This document shows, one piece after another, positions 8,868 through 16,542 of a DNA stretch of 64,000 nucleotides. Source of the stretch: Geminicoccaceae bacterium (GTDB lineage Bacteria; Pseudomonadota; Alphaproteobacteria; Geminicoccales; Geminicoccaceae); NCBI GenBank assembly GCA_028285265.1, contig JANQPX010000065.1, positions 124,001-188,000 on the forward strand. The letters are read 5' to 3'. A model generated the notes under the pieces. It was not told the origin of the DNA. It searched no databases and saw nothing but the letters and a program-made list of their open reading frames with translations. A program made the position numbers and the translations under genes. Each line of letters opens with the position of its first letter. Position 1 is the stretch's first letter.

Positions 8868-10139
8868 TTATCGCGATAGCACCTCATTTCCATAATCGGT
8901 AATGGCGATGATCGCCTCGTCCAAGGTCTTTCTGCCATTGAACACCTCATCCAATTCACCATTCATACCACCTGCACCTTCGGCGACGTAGCCACGCCAA
9001 TCGCTCCACTTTCGCGAAAAGCCGGTGTAGACAGGCTGGGCGCCGATTTCGAGAATCACAGCCTTGTTGTCCGGCTGCTGGTCGTTTTCTAGCCAAGCGT
9101 CGGACTCGGCGATGGCGCGATAGGCCGGCACCTTGCCACCGAGGAAGTCTGCAGCGGAGCGCCCTTCGCCGACCATGTGCTGAATGAAGGCCCAAGCGAC
9201 ATCTTTGTGTTCACTACTGGCATTGACCGAGAGCATGTCCGCCCAGGCATAAGCTGCGGCAGTGTCCTCGGAGGCATCCGGACCCAAAGGCACCTGCGCG
9301 ATGCCCCAAGCGAAATTGTCGCCGGCGACGTCGCGCGTATTGGCGATGTTCCAAGAGCCGTCAACCCACATAGCTGCCATGCCGAGCGGAAACACGTCCT
9401 GTTGACGTACGCCTTCCATCTCCTGTGGCATCGGCGCGGCCTTGTCGACCTGGATGAGATCATTGAGGAAGGTGAGGGCGCTTACAGCCTCGTCATTAAT
9501 GTCGATAGCGGTCTCATCGGCATTCAGGTAGCGACCACCATTTCGAAACACCCAGGCATCGATATGAGCATAGCGGCCGTAGAGCCACATGCCCCACTGG
9601 TCGATAGTGCCATCGCTGTCCTTATCGAGGGTGAGCGCTTTGGCGGCCTCGCGGAACTGGTCCCACGTCCAATCGGCGGTCGGATACTGAAGCCCTGCGT
9701 CATCAAACATCGACTTGTTGTAATAGAGGACCGGGGCGACCCAGTTCTGCGGAAAGGCAACCCGCTCGTCACCGGCAAGGCCGACGGATAAAGCGCCATC
9801 AAAGTAGCTGCCGAGATCGGTCTCGGCGACGATCTCGCTAAGGTCAGCAAGATTGCCGGCAGCTGCCCATTCCTTGACGAAACCGGAAGACATGGCGAAG
9901 ACGTCTGGCAGATCGCCAGAGGCGGCAAGAGACGACATCTTAGGCCAGTATTCCTTAGGTGCCATGGCCTGGACATCGACTTTAACGCCTGGGTTTGCGG
10001 CCTCGAATTCGGCAATGGCGGCGCGTTCGATCTCGAGCTGGTCGGGTTCCCACATCATATATTCGATCGACACATCATCGGCTTGGACGGATGTGGCGCT
10101 CAAGGCGATTGCCGCGATAAGAACGTTGTTTAGTCTCAC
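8868..10139 (-). CDS. Extracellular sugar-binding protein (CUT1, MalE/UgpB-type)
   Basis: 423 residues beginning with a GTG preceded by GGGGAGG at good spacing. A Sec signal peptide ends after ATSVQA. The mature protein shows family 1 hallmarks: EFEAANPGVKVDVQ near the N-terminus, the QNWVAPVLYYNKSMFDDAGL segment near residue 130, and the MWVDGSWNIAN segment near residue 265. It delivers a carbohydrate to the two downstream permeases. A DKDSDGTID-like acidic stretch (about residues 165-180) resembles a calcium loop. The regulator of this operon is not recognisable nearby. Confidence 0.92.
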   Translation of the reverse strand: MRLNNVLIAAIALSATSVQADDVSIEYMMWEPDQLEIERAAIAEFEAANPGVKVDVQAMAPKEYWPKMSSLAASGDLPDVFAMSSGFVKEWAAAGNLADLSEIVAETDLGSYFDGALSVGLAGDERVAFPQNWVAPVLYYNKSMFDDAGLQYPTADWTWDQFREAAKALTLDKDSDGTIDQWGMWLYGRYAHIDAWVFRNGGRYLNADETAIDINDEAVSALTFLNDLIQVDKAAPMPQEMEGVRQQDVFPLGMAAMWVDGSWNIANTRDVAGDNFAWGIAQVPLGPDASEDTAAAYAWADMLSVNASSEHKDVAWAFIQHMVGEGRSAADFLGGKVPAYRAIAESDAWLENDQQPDNKAVILEIGAQPVYTGFSRKWSDWRGYVAEGAGGMNGELDEVFNGRKTLDEAIIAITDYGNEVLSR

Positions 10140-10332
10140 AGGTGCCTCCCCAAAGCTGTTGGCATTGATTATCGGCTTTGAGTTTGTAATGAGACCGTGA
10201 TGACACGAAGGCAGTCAACGATGTTTTTTAGGTTTGCGCGATTCCGCATTGCCCAACTGGACAACAATTAAGACGTTGATGAAGCGAACGGACGGTCAAT
10301 TGGCCTTCGCTGGCGATGCACGAGGGGTCCTG

Positions 10333-10557
10333 TTAGGCCGGCGTGGCCCCTTTCTCCAGCTCCCTTTCGGCTTGCTCGAACCAGGCGATCACCTGATGTC
10401 GATGGGCGTCTCCCCAGACCTCTTCAAAACGCTTGGTCTGATAGGCCCGCTCATCCCGTAGCGATGAGAGCCTTTCCTTAACGAAGTCCAGTGTCAGGGG
10501 GATCCCGCATTGCACCTCAATGCAATGCCGCCAATCACGATAACTTCTGGGCGTCAT
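10333..10557 (-). CDS. Small conserved hypothetical protein
   Basis: 74 residues from the ATG at 10555-10557, with AAGGA just upstream; a TTG one codon earlier is too close to that site. The sequence is protein-like throughout: MTPRSYRDWRHCIEV, CGIPLTLDFVKERL, then a helical region with RFEEVWGDAHRHQVIAWFEQ. I recognise this as a type of short conserved protein seen in proteobacteria, with no known function. It is divergent from the DUF1826 gene, and a Zur-like site lies between their starts, so it may share zinc control. Confidence 0.65.
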   Translation of the reverse strand: MTPRSYRDWRHCIEVQCGIPLTLDFVKERLSSLRDERAYQTKRFEEVWGDAHRHQVIAWFEQAERELEKGATPA

Positions 10558-10631
10558 CAATCCTTACCCCATTCGTCTTCCGAATCTGTGGCTACAACGG
10601 GCAGCCTATCGCTTTCTCCACCAGATATAAT

Positions 10632-10648
10632 ATGTAATAACATTACAT
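10632..10648. promoter_or_regulatory. Putative Zur operator upstream of DUF1826 gene
   Basis: ATGTAATAACATTACAT is a 17-bp inverted repeat with 7-bp perfect arms and a 3-bp centre. The core TGTAATAACATTACA matches 13 of 15 positions of the site in front of zur (14055-14069). It lies 59 bp before the DUF1826 start and 75 bp before the divergent small gene. Confidence 0.7.
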
Positions 10649-10706
10649 CAACAAATTCCTACACCCCCTCTCGGGTGTCGTCCCGATATGTAAAGGATGT
10701 CGATAC

Positions 10707-11414
10707 ATGCAACAGTCGTTGGCCACGGGCCTTTCTGAAGAGCGCCACGTCGCCAATCCACCGGCAATGAACGATGCAAGTGACCGCCGTCTCGATGACA
10801 CCATCATCGAAGCGACGTCATTGAACGGGCTCAAAGCCGCGAAACGCTCATCTTGTTCGCTGGCGCTTTATCCGCGCGAGATGTCACCAGACTTACCCGC
10901 TTGGCTCGACGGCTTGCCGGATGAAGACCTTCCAAACGGCCGTGTCCTGGTTCGCGTTGGCGATGCGCCCGCAGCTCTCGCTGAGATATTCGGCACCTCG
11001 TCGCGTCCGAAGGATGATCTGTTACGGGAATTGTACGATGACATGATCGAGCTGATCGATCTCTTCTCGTCAGTTGCGGACTCACCTGAGGTTGACGTTA
11101 GGGTGGAGCGTATTCGGCACGATGCCTGCAAGAAGTTTCATCGGGATCATGTCCGGATGAGACTGATCTGTTGCTATCGAGGCCCGACAACCGTCTGGGT
11201 TCCTGCGAGCCACGCCGATGAGGCCCTCGATCTTCAGCAAGACTATCAGGGGCCGCTTCGGCATTTCCCGCGGTTCGCCGTTTCAATCTTTAAGGGGCAT
11301 CAGCAAGGCGTCGTCCATCGATCGCCACAAATTGTGGGCAGTGGCGAAACCAGGCTGCTGCTCTGCTTGAACGAGCGATCAGCGGCGTCGCCACCGCTTT
11401 GGCATCCTTTGTAG
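10707..11414 (+). CDS. DUF1826 domain-containing protein
   Basis: 235 residues, soluble, no signal peptide. The family core is clear: DACKKFHRDHVRMRLICCYRG around residues 140-160, then GPTTVWV, a HFPRFAVSIFKG segment and an H-S-P-P-like end (VVHRSP, GETRLLLCLNE). The conserved His/Asp pair in KFHRD and later histidines could bind a metal. The function of DUF1826 is unknown, but to my knowledge members often sit beside Zur or zinc-chaperone genes. The start ATG has AAGGA nine bases upstream. The Zur-like palindrome in its promoter supports induction under zinc shortage, possibly as a zinc-independent replacement enzyme; this is inference. Confidence 0.82.
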   Translation: MQQSLATGLSEERHVANPPAMNDASDRRLDDTIIEATSLNGLKAAKRSSCSLALYPREMSPDLPAWLDGLPDEDLPNGRVLVRVGDAPAALAEIFGTSSRPKDDLLRELYDDMIELIDLFSSVADSPEVDVRVERIRHDACKKFHRDHVRMRLICCYRGPTTVWVPASHADEALDLQQDYQGPLRHFPRFAVSIFKGHQQGVVHRSPQIVGSGETRLLLCLNERSAASPPLWHPL

Positions 11415-11478
11415 GTTTTAAAGCGCGACGAGGGACATGAGACGATTGTCGTTCGTCTTTTCGCGACTGCGGGCGCAA

Positions 11479-11511
11479 CCCATGTCTCCTCCAAATAGGT
11501 AGAGACATGGG
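11479..11511. terminator. Bidirectional hairpin between convergent genes
   Basis: CCCATGTCTC (11479-11488) and GAGACATGGG (11502-11511) form a perfect 10-bp stem with a 13-base loop in the 146-bp space between the DUF1826 stop and the SMP-30-like stop. A strong U tract is absent on either side. Confidence 0.6.
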
Positions 11512-11560
11512 CGTGCCCTCAGTCTCGTTTGCGGCTTAACAAAGCCTGCAATACGCGTTC

Positions 11561-12685
11561 TTAGGTCCGACCAGCGCCTTGTGTAGCCGTATAGAGCGTG
11601 TAGACGGACTGGCTTCCGCATATGAAGAGACGGTTGCGGCGTTCGCCACAGAAGCAAAGATTGGCACATCCTTCAGGCATGAGGATTTGGCCGAGCTTGG
11701 TACCACCGGGTTCGTACACATGGACACCATCAACGCCTTCACCACCAAACGCCGTTGCTGCCCAGACATTGCCGTCAGTGTCGGTGCGGATGCCATCGTG
11801 AAACCCACCCTCGAGAACGGCAAAGTCGCGGCGATTGGTTAATTTTCTGCCGTTCTCCTCAACATCCCATGCGATGATCTTGGCCTTTTCACCGGGATGA
11901 TGCGTTGGAGCGGTGTCCGCCGCATAGAGCGTCTTGTAGTCCGGCGAGAAGGCGAGCCCGTTGGGCTTAAAGATTTCATCGGTGATCCGGCTGAGCTGAC
12001 CGTTACTGGGATCAAGGTGATAGATACTGGTCGGCAATTCGAGCTCGCGCACATTGCCCTCATACCACCAATGGCTGCCGTAGCCTGGATCCGTGAAGAC
12101 GATGCCATCATCATCTGGATGAACTACAACATCGTTCGGCGCATTCAGCGGCTTGCCATCATAGCTGTCAGCGAGAACCTCCGGCCAAGGGCCCTCCCAA
12201 TTGTAGCGGACTAAGCGAGCGGTCGAGTGCTCACATGAGAGCTGCCGGCCTTGCCAGTCGAAGGTGTTGCCATTGGAGAAGTTCGACGGGGAGCGCAGAA
12301 GGCTAACGGAACCTGTCACTTCGTCCCAACGCATCTGACGATTGTTGGGAATGTCACTGAAGACGACATAGCGACCCGTACCATTCCAAGCACAACCCTC
12401 GGCCCAGAGCGATCCGGTCCATTCGCGTCGAAGCGGTGTATTGAAGATGAGGTACTGACTAAAGCGGTCATCCAAGATCTTGAAAATATCTGGTGGATAG
12501 CGGATCGGATCCGGTCCGAGTGGGAAGCCTTGTTGTGTTTGAGCAAAGGCCTCGGGAAGCAGCGCGGTGCTGGCGGCGACGGCAGAAGCACCTGCTAGAA
12601 AGTTGCGTCGATTGACGCCGCCCTTGTCTTTTTCTGATGCCGGTTTGGTGGGATCGATTGAGTTTTGTTCTTGCACGCGACGCAT
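11561..12685 (-). CDS. Tat-exported SMP-30/gluconolactonase-like beta-propeller protein
   Basis: 374 residues from the ATG at 12683-12685, chosen because GGGGAGGT lies seven bases upstream; a longer frame to 12742 lacks such a site. The Tat motif NRRNFLAGAS at about residues 27-36 is followed by a hydrophobic region ending at AFAQ. Propeller landmarks of SMP-30/gluconolactonase enzymes follow: a first strand with EGCAWNGTGRYVVFSDI, then PNDVVVHPDDDGIVFTDPGY, KPNGLAFSPDYKTLYAADT, and GFHDGIRTDTDGNVWAAT. Asn and Asp residues in these positions bind the divalent metal in the family, whose members hydrolyse lactones. Export makes it periplasmic. The substrate is unknown. A Zur-like repeat lies about 245 bp upstream. 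Confidence 0.85.
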   Translation of the reverse strand: MRRVQEQNSIDPTKPASEKDKGGVNRRNFLAGASAVAASTALLPEAFAQTQQGFPLGPDPIRYPPDIFKILDDRFSQYLIFNTPLRREWTGSLWAEGCAWNGTGRYVVFSDIPNNRQMRWDEVTGSVSLLRSPSNFSNGNTFDWQGRQLSCEHSTARLVRYNWEGPWPEVLADSYDGKPLNAPNDVVVHPDDDGIVFTDPGYGSHWWYEGNVRELELPTSIYHLDPSNGQLSRITDEIFKPNGLAFSPDYKTLYAADTAPTHHPGEKAKIIAWDVEENGRKLTNRRDFAVLEGGFHDGIRTDTDGNVWAATAFGGEGVDGVHVYEPGGTKLGQILMPEGCANLCFCGERRNRLFICGSQSVYTLYTATQGAGRT

Positions 12686-12928
12686 GCTGAGTACCTCCCC
12701 GTTTGGCCGAGAGGCTTGACGCGCCTTCTCGGCGTTGATCATTTCTTGACTTGATGGCTCTCCAATAACCTAGGGCATGGTGTGATCAAGGAAAAGGGAC
12801 AGGTCTTCCCGCCAAACGCATTAATGTCGACAATGTCCGTTCAACGCGAATGGACCAAAGAGCTTCAACAACGCGTTAGTCCAAGGTTGGTATGCCCTGA
12901 GATCCGGTGGCGATCACTTATCATCCTC

Positions 12929-12947
12929 AATGTTATAATCTAACATT
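12929..12947. promoter_or_regulatory. Putative Zur operator between SMP-30-like and cyclase genes
   Basis: AATGTTATAATCTAACATT has perfect 7-bp arms (AATGTTA / TAACATT) around a 5-bp centre. It resembles the general Zur pattern TGTTATAnTATAACA and shares 11 of 15 core positions with the site at 10632. It is 87 bp before the cyclase start and about 245 bp before the divergent propeller gene. The remaining bases of this 348-bp gap show no gene. Confidence 0.55.
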
Positions 12948-13033
12948 CTATGAGATTGTTGTTTCGCTGGTTGCGATCAAGTCCTGCTCAGCGACTCAAG
13001 TCCTGACTCCAACGCGATCCAAGGAGACCTCAT

Positions 13034-13855
13034 ATGTGCCATCCCATCATCATGGAGTATGTTAAGGGCAAGGCGCTCGGCCGCCGCGATCTATTTCGGG
13101 GGTCAGCGGCTGCGGGCGCAGCCGTTATCGCGTCGACGGCGTTGACCTCGCGACCCGTTCTCGCGGAAGCCGCAAGCCGCGCGATCGACCTGACCTACAC
13201 ACTGACACACGACTTCCCCACCTATTTTGGAGAGCAACAGTTCTTTGACGAGGACGTGTTTACCTATGCTGAGAACAGCTTCAATCTGAAGACGCTTAAG
13301 GTCAACGAGCATACGGGCACCCATATCGATGCACCGCTGCACTTCACCGATGGCGGTACGGCGATCGATGAGGTTCCGGTCGAGACGCTGGTTTGTCCAT
13401 TGGCCATCGTCGACATCAAGGAGAAGGCGGATGCCGATCCCGATGCTCAGGTCACACCCGACGATCTAAAGGCCTGGATTGACCAACATGGTCCGATTCC
13501 CAAGGGCGCTTGTGTGGTTCAAAACGCCGGCTGGCAGTCGAGGATGGGTTCACCCAAGTTTCGGAATGCCGACGATAACGGGAAGATGCATTTCCCTGCG
13601 TTCCATGTCGAAGCCGTGAAGATGTTGCTGGAGGAGGCAGAGGTCGCAGGTATAGGTGTCGACACCTTATCGATCGACTACGGACTGTCCGCGGATTTCA
13701 TCACGCATTACACATGGTTGCCGGCGAACCGTTGGGCTCTTGAGAATATAGCCAATCTCGACATGCTGCCGGCCACCGGTGCCACTTTGATTGTTGGTGC
13801 ACCCAAGCACCAGGCGGGGACAGGCGGGCCCTGCCGATTGATCGCGCTGGTCTGA
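13034..13855 (+). CDS. Tat-exported cyclase / kynurenine formamidase-like metal hydrolase
   Basis: 273 residues, ATG with AAGGAG seven bases upstream. A Tat signal GRRDLFRGSAAAG lies at about residues 17-29. The metal-binding motif HTGTHIDAPLHF at about residues 92-103 is the hallmark of the cyclase/KynB family, which hydrolyses N-formylkynurenine or related amides and lactones using zinc or manganese. GIGVDTLSIDYG near residue 210 is the second conserved block. The exported location argues against a role in cytoplasmic tryptophan breakdown. It stands between a Zur-like site and the zur gene, so a zinc-linked role is possible. The family call is strong; the substrate is open. Confidence 0.88.
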   Translation: MCHPIIMEYVKGKALGRRDLFRGSAAAGAAVIASTALTSRPVLAEAASRAIDLTYTLTHDFPTYFGEQQFFDEDVFTYAENSFNLKTLKVNEHTGTHIDAPLHFTDGGTAIDEVPVETLVCPLAIVDIKEKADADPDAQVTPDDLKAWIDQHGPIPKGACVVQNAGWQSRMGSPKFRNADDNGKMHFPAFHVEAVKMLLEEAEVAGIGVDTLSIDYGLSADFITHYTWLPANRWALENIANLDMLPATGATLIVGAPKHQAGTGGPCRLIALV

Positions 13856-14054
13856 GGCAAGTCGATTGGAACGTAAGGTCAAAGGCTGTGATCGAAGCCT
13901 TGTGCCTCGGCTTGCTCATCCTGCAGAAGTCTCGTTGAGCCGGTCGCAACCCTCTCGACAATGATCTCCAATGCCGGTGGCTGGATCAAAGGCTGGCTGC
14001 GGCGAGCATCAATCGACGACAGTTGATATGCAGACATCAGTCAGCTTAGAGTGA

Positions 14055-14069
14055 TGGTATAACATTACA
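14055..14069. promoter_or_regulatory. Putative Zur operator upstream of zur-cobW operon
   Basis: TGGTATAACATTACA lies 26 bp before the zur start and is nearly identical to the core of the site at 10632 (13 of 15). Its position over the probable promoter suggests autoregulation. Confidence 0.65.
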
Positions 14070-14094
14070 CATACAGCTCAATGTCTCAGGTTGA

Positions 14095-14643
14095 ATGAAC
14101 GCAGCTGACACTACATACCCGTCGACGTCGGCAATTCGGCGTCGACAGAACAAGCAGGGACCGAGATTAGCGGCTCGGCGACTGGTCGATCTTGCTACGA
14201 AGCGTTGCAGGCAAAAGGGGCTTCGCATGACGCCTCTTCGGCGCGAATTGTTGGACATGCTAGAATCGCAACAAAAGCCGCTTGGTGCCTATAACATTGC
14301 TGAACGTCTCAGTGCACGGCTAAAGCGGCGCATTGCGCCGGCGGCGGCCTATCGTGGGCTTGATTTCTTGGTGGAAATGGGACTTGTCGCGCGTCTTGAA
14401 TGCCGAAACGCATTTATCCTCAGCGCTTTTCCTGATTGTCTCCATGACTGTATCTTCCTAGTTTGCAAGACATGTGACCGGGTTGAAGAAATCGTCGATC
14501 ATGATGTTGCAACTTTGCTCGAAGACGACGCCAAGAATGCAGGCTTCATAACCGAGCGCCGGGTCATTGAAATTCTAGGTCAGTGCAAGTCCTGCCTAAC
14601 AGCAGAAAATGATCCCCCATCGGCGATGAACCATCGACAATGA
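14095..14643 (+). CDS. zur: Fur-family regulator, probable zinc uptake regulator Zur
   Basis: 182 residues, longer than usual because of an Arg-rich N-terminal extension of about 40 residues; translation might begin later. The winged helix reads GLRMTPLRRELLDML ... AAAYRGLDFLVEMGLVARLE. The dimerisation domain has CLHDCIFLVCKTCDRVEEI and a C-terminal CKSC, the paired-cysteine structural zinc sites of Zur proteins; the second regulatory site would use the nearby His and Cys residues. In zinc-replete cells Zur represses uptake and zinc-sparing genes. It overlaps the following GTPase gene by four bases (ATGA), a common Zur-CobW arrangement, and has a matching operator upstream. Confidence 0.9.
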   Translation: MNAADTTYPSTSAIRRRQNKQGPRLAARRLVDLATKRCRQKGLRMTPLRRELLDMLESQQKPLGAYNIAERLSARLKRRIAPAAAYRGLDFLVEMGLVARLECRNAFILSAFPDCLHDCIFLVCKTCDRVEEIVDHDVATLLEDDAKNAGFITERRVIEILGQCKSCLTAENDPPSAMNHRQ

Positions 14644-15758
14644 ACCGACAGCGTAACGCCTTGCTTAATCAGATCCCGGTAACGATCATTACCGGCTTTC
14701 TCGGCAGTGGTAAGACCACGTTGCTCAGCAAATTGCTGCGACATCCGAAGATGGGTCAAACCGCAGTGATCGTTAATGAGTTCGGCGAGATCGGTCTCGA
14801 TCATGAGCTCATAGAGAGTAGCGACGAGACCGATGTCACGCTGATGGGCGGTTGTCTTTGCTGCACCGTTAAAAGCGATCTAATCGATACCATGCAGCGC
14901 CTTTACGAGAGGCGTTCCTCGGGCGACGTACCGTCTTTCGACCGCTTGGTGATCGAAACGACCGGCCTTGCCGATCCGGCACCGGTCTTACAAGCCATCA
15001 TGGCCGATCGAATTCTTGAGCAGGTCTATCGTCTGGATGGCGTTGTGACCCTCATCGACGCTGTGAACGGCATGAAGACGCTCGAGAACCATCTTGAAGC
15101 GTTAAAGCAAGCCGCTGTTGCCGACCGCCTGGTCTTGACCAAAACCGACGTGGCGTCATCGGAGGATGTGGACACCCTCACCAAAAAGCTTGAGCAACTC
15201 AATCCAACAGCTAGCGTTCTAGAAGCGGCTTATGGTGATGTGTCACCAGAGCGGCTGCTTGACGTCGGAATCTTCGATCCAAGACGTAAGTCAACCGATG
15301 TCGAACGGTGGATCAACGAAGAAGCCTTTGCGCACCATCATGGCGAGCATGGTCATGATCACCACCATCATCATGAAGTGAACCGCCACGACGACCACAT
15401 CTCGGCCTTTTGCATTCGCCATGAAGAACCCATTCCAAGTGCTGCAGCGGGCTTTTTTCTCGACGTCTTGATGGCCGAACGTGGATCGGATCTGCTGCGA
15501 ATTAAAGGCATCCTCAACATTGCCGAGGTCCCGTCAAAACCGATGGTCATCCATGGCGTACAGCATGTCATCCATACACCAGCCTATCTCGACGCCTGGC
15601 CCTCAGACGATCACGATAGCCGACTGGTGTTTATCGTGAAGGATATGACGAAAGAATCGATCGAAAATCTGCTCAGGGTTCTTTTGGAAAACCGTCCCTA
15701 TCATGAGATCTCCGACGCACTTCCAAAGAAGCCTTCGGGGAACATAGAAACCCTCTGA
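14640..15758 (+). CDS. CobW/COG0523-family GTPase, zinc chaperone-like
   Basis: 372 residues. Walker A is GFLGSGKTTLL (about residues 18-28), the COG0523 metal motif GGCLCC lies at about residues 68-73, and the G-domain TKTD motif is at about 167-170. A His/Asp-rich linker (HHHGEHGHDHHHHHEVNRHD) separates the G domain from the CobW C-terminal domain, which has the usual GSDLLRIKGILN. Zinc-linked members use GTP to deliver zinc to client proteins when zinc is scarce. Translational coupling to zur and the His-rich loop favour zinc over cobalt. It ends the operon; no strong terminator was identified. Confidence 0.92.
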   Translation: MNRQRNALLNQIPVTIITGFLGSGKTTLLSKLLRHPKMGQTAVIVNEFGEIGLDHELIESSDETDVTLMGGCLCCTVKSDLIDTMQRLYERRSSGDVPSFDRLVIETTGLADPAPVLQAIMADRILEQVYRLDGVVTLIDAVNGMKTLENHLEALKQAAVADRLVLTKTDVASSEDVDTLTKKLEQLNPTASVLEAAYGDVSPERLLDVGIFDPRRKSTDVERWINEEAFAHHHGEHGHDHHHHHEVNRHDDHISAFCIRHEEPIPSAAAGFFLDVLMAERGSDLLRIKGILNIAEVPSKPMVIHGVQHVIHTPAYLDAWPSDDHDSRLVFIVKDMTKESIENLLRVLLENRPYHEISDALPKKPSGNIETL

Positions 15759-15766
15759 CACCGAGA

Positions 15767-16025
15767 AACGGCCAAGGGGCAGATACCAACAGAACCAGCG
15801 TTCACAGGATCAGCGCAGGCTAACCCTGTTGGCAGATCATCAGCCTTCTTAGGGGCGCTCAATTTGATCCTTTGAAAGGATAACAGTCGTATCGAAGGGA
15901 ACAACTTCAAGCTGATCAGCCAGGCTCAAATCACGGGCAAAGACAAAAAACCTTCCGAGCAAATGGCGAGTGTGTTTGATAAAGCAACTGCATTGGTGAG
16001 CCTGTCCTGGGCGGAGGACACGCTG
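15767..16025. other. Intergenic region with a possible gene remnant
   Basis: On the minus strand a frame ending with TAA near 15850 reads about 40 protein-like residues (including FVFARDLSLADQLEVVPFD and TVILSKDQIERP), but it has no good start or ribosome-binding site and is closed by a stop upstream near 16027. It may be the decayed 3' end of a gene once following the marR gene. The 15-bp palindrome ATCCTTTGAAAGGAT (15867-15881) falls within it. Confidence 0.3.
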
Positions 16026-16478
16026 TCATTGCTTTTGAGAGAGCGACATGAGCAATTGGCGAAGATGTCGAAGCCCGTCTTCGCCGATACGCGCTCTGCA
16101 GCTCAGCTCGATTCGCCGAATTTGTTCAGCTGCGAAACTGCGAAGCGTTTGACCCTTTTCCGTAACCGTCACGATTTTGTCGCGGCGGCTGTCTGGAGCA
16201 GAATCGACGCGAACGACACCATGCTCTAAGAGGCGCTGCACCGACTGCTGCGCCGCCTGCCGTGAGATACCGAGGGCACCGTGAACGTCTGAGAGTAGCG
16301 TTGGACGGCCACGCATATGTCCAAAAATGCGCATGTCGGAAGGCCTAATCCCCGAAAACTCCGTCAGCGACTGCGCCTGGTCCATTTCTCGGTTCCATTG
16401 GGCAACAAGGTCCATCATGAGGCCCTTTACATTGTGCCCGAGAAAGTCGTTATCACTTTTGTCAATCATGGTTGACAT
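16026..16478 (-). CDS. MarR-family transcriptional regulator
   Basis: 150 residues. The winged helix-turn-helix occupies about residues 45-110 (LLSDVHGALGISRQAAQQSVQRL, then the wing VDSAPDSRRDKIVTVTEKG). Dimerisation helices lie at both ends. A second ATG three codons in (16469) is possible. It is divergent from the multicopper oxidase gene, with two TCAA...TTGA inverted repeats around the starts, so it probably represses itself and the oxidase until a ligand or metal/oxidant signal arrives. Confidence 0.88.
   Translation of the reverse strand: MSTMIDKSDNDFLGHNVKGLMMDLVAQWNREMDQAQSLTEFSGIRPSDMRIFGHMRGRPTLLSDVHGALGISRQAAQQSVQRLLEHGVVRVDSAPDSRRDKIVTVTEKGQTLRSFAAEQIRRIELSCRARIGEDGLRHLRQLLMSLSQKQ
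16461..16476. promoter_or_regulatory. Putative MarR operator 1
   Basis: GTCAATCATGGTTGAC has 5-bp arms GTCAA/TTGAC and covers the start codons of the marR gene, a position suited to autorepression. Confidence 0.5.
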
Positions 16479-16507
16479 TATGCTGGCACATCTCTAAATG
16501 TCAATCA

Positions 16508-16521
16508 TCAACCTTAGTTGA
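16508..16521. promoter_or_regulatory. Putative MarR operator 2
   Basis: TCAACCTTAGTTGA is an inverted repeat with a 4-bp centre, flanked by a further TGTCAA...TTGACA pair (16499-16523). It lies just upstream of the multicopper oxidase start and about 46 bp centre-to-centre from operator 1. Confidence 0.5.
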
Positions 16522-16542
16522 CAAATGAAACAGGGCTACTCC

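Noticed and set aside
9177..9791. 204-codon plus frame inside the sugar-binding protein gene
   Set aside because: Antisense shadow of the 8868-10139 gene.
14640..15758. Assignment of the GTPase to cobalamin synthesis (CobW)
   Set aside because: No cobalamin genes nearby; coupling to zur and the His-rich loop favour a zinc role.
15867..15881. 15-bp palindrome ATCCTTTGAAAGGAT as an operator
   Set aside because: Not near any start codon and within a possible remnant frame; no regulator matches it.
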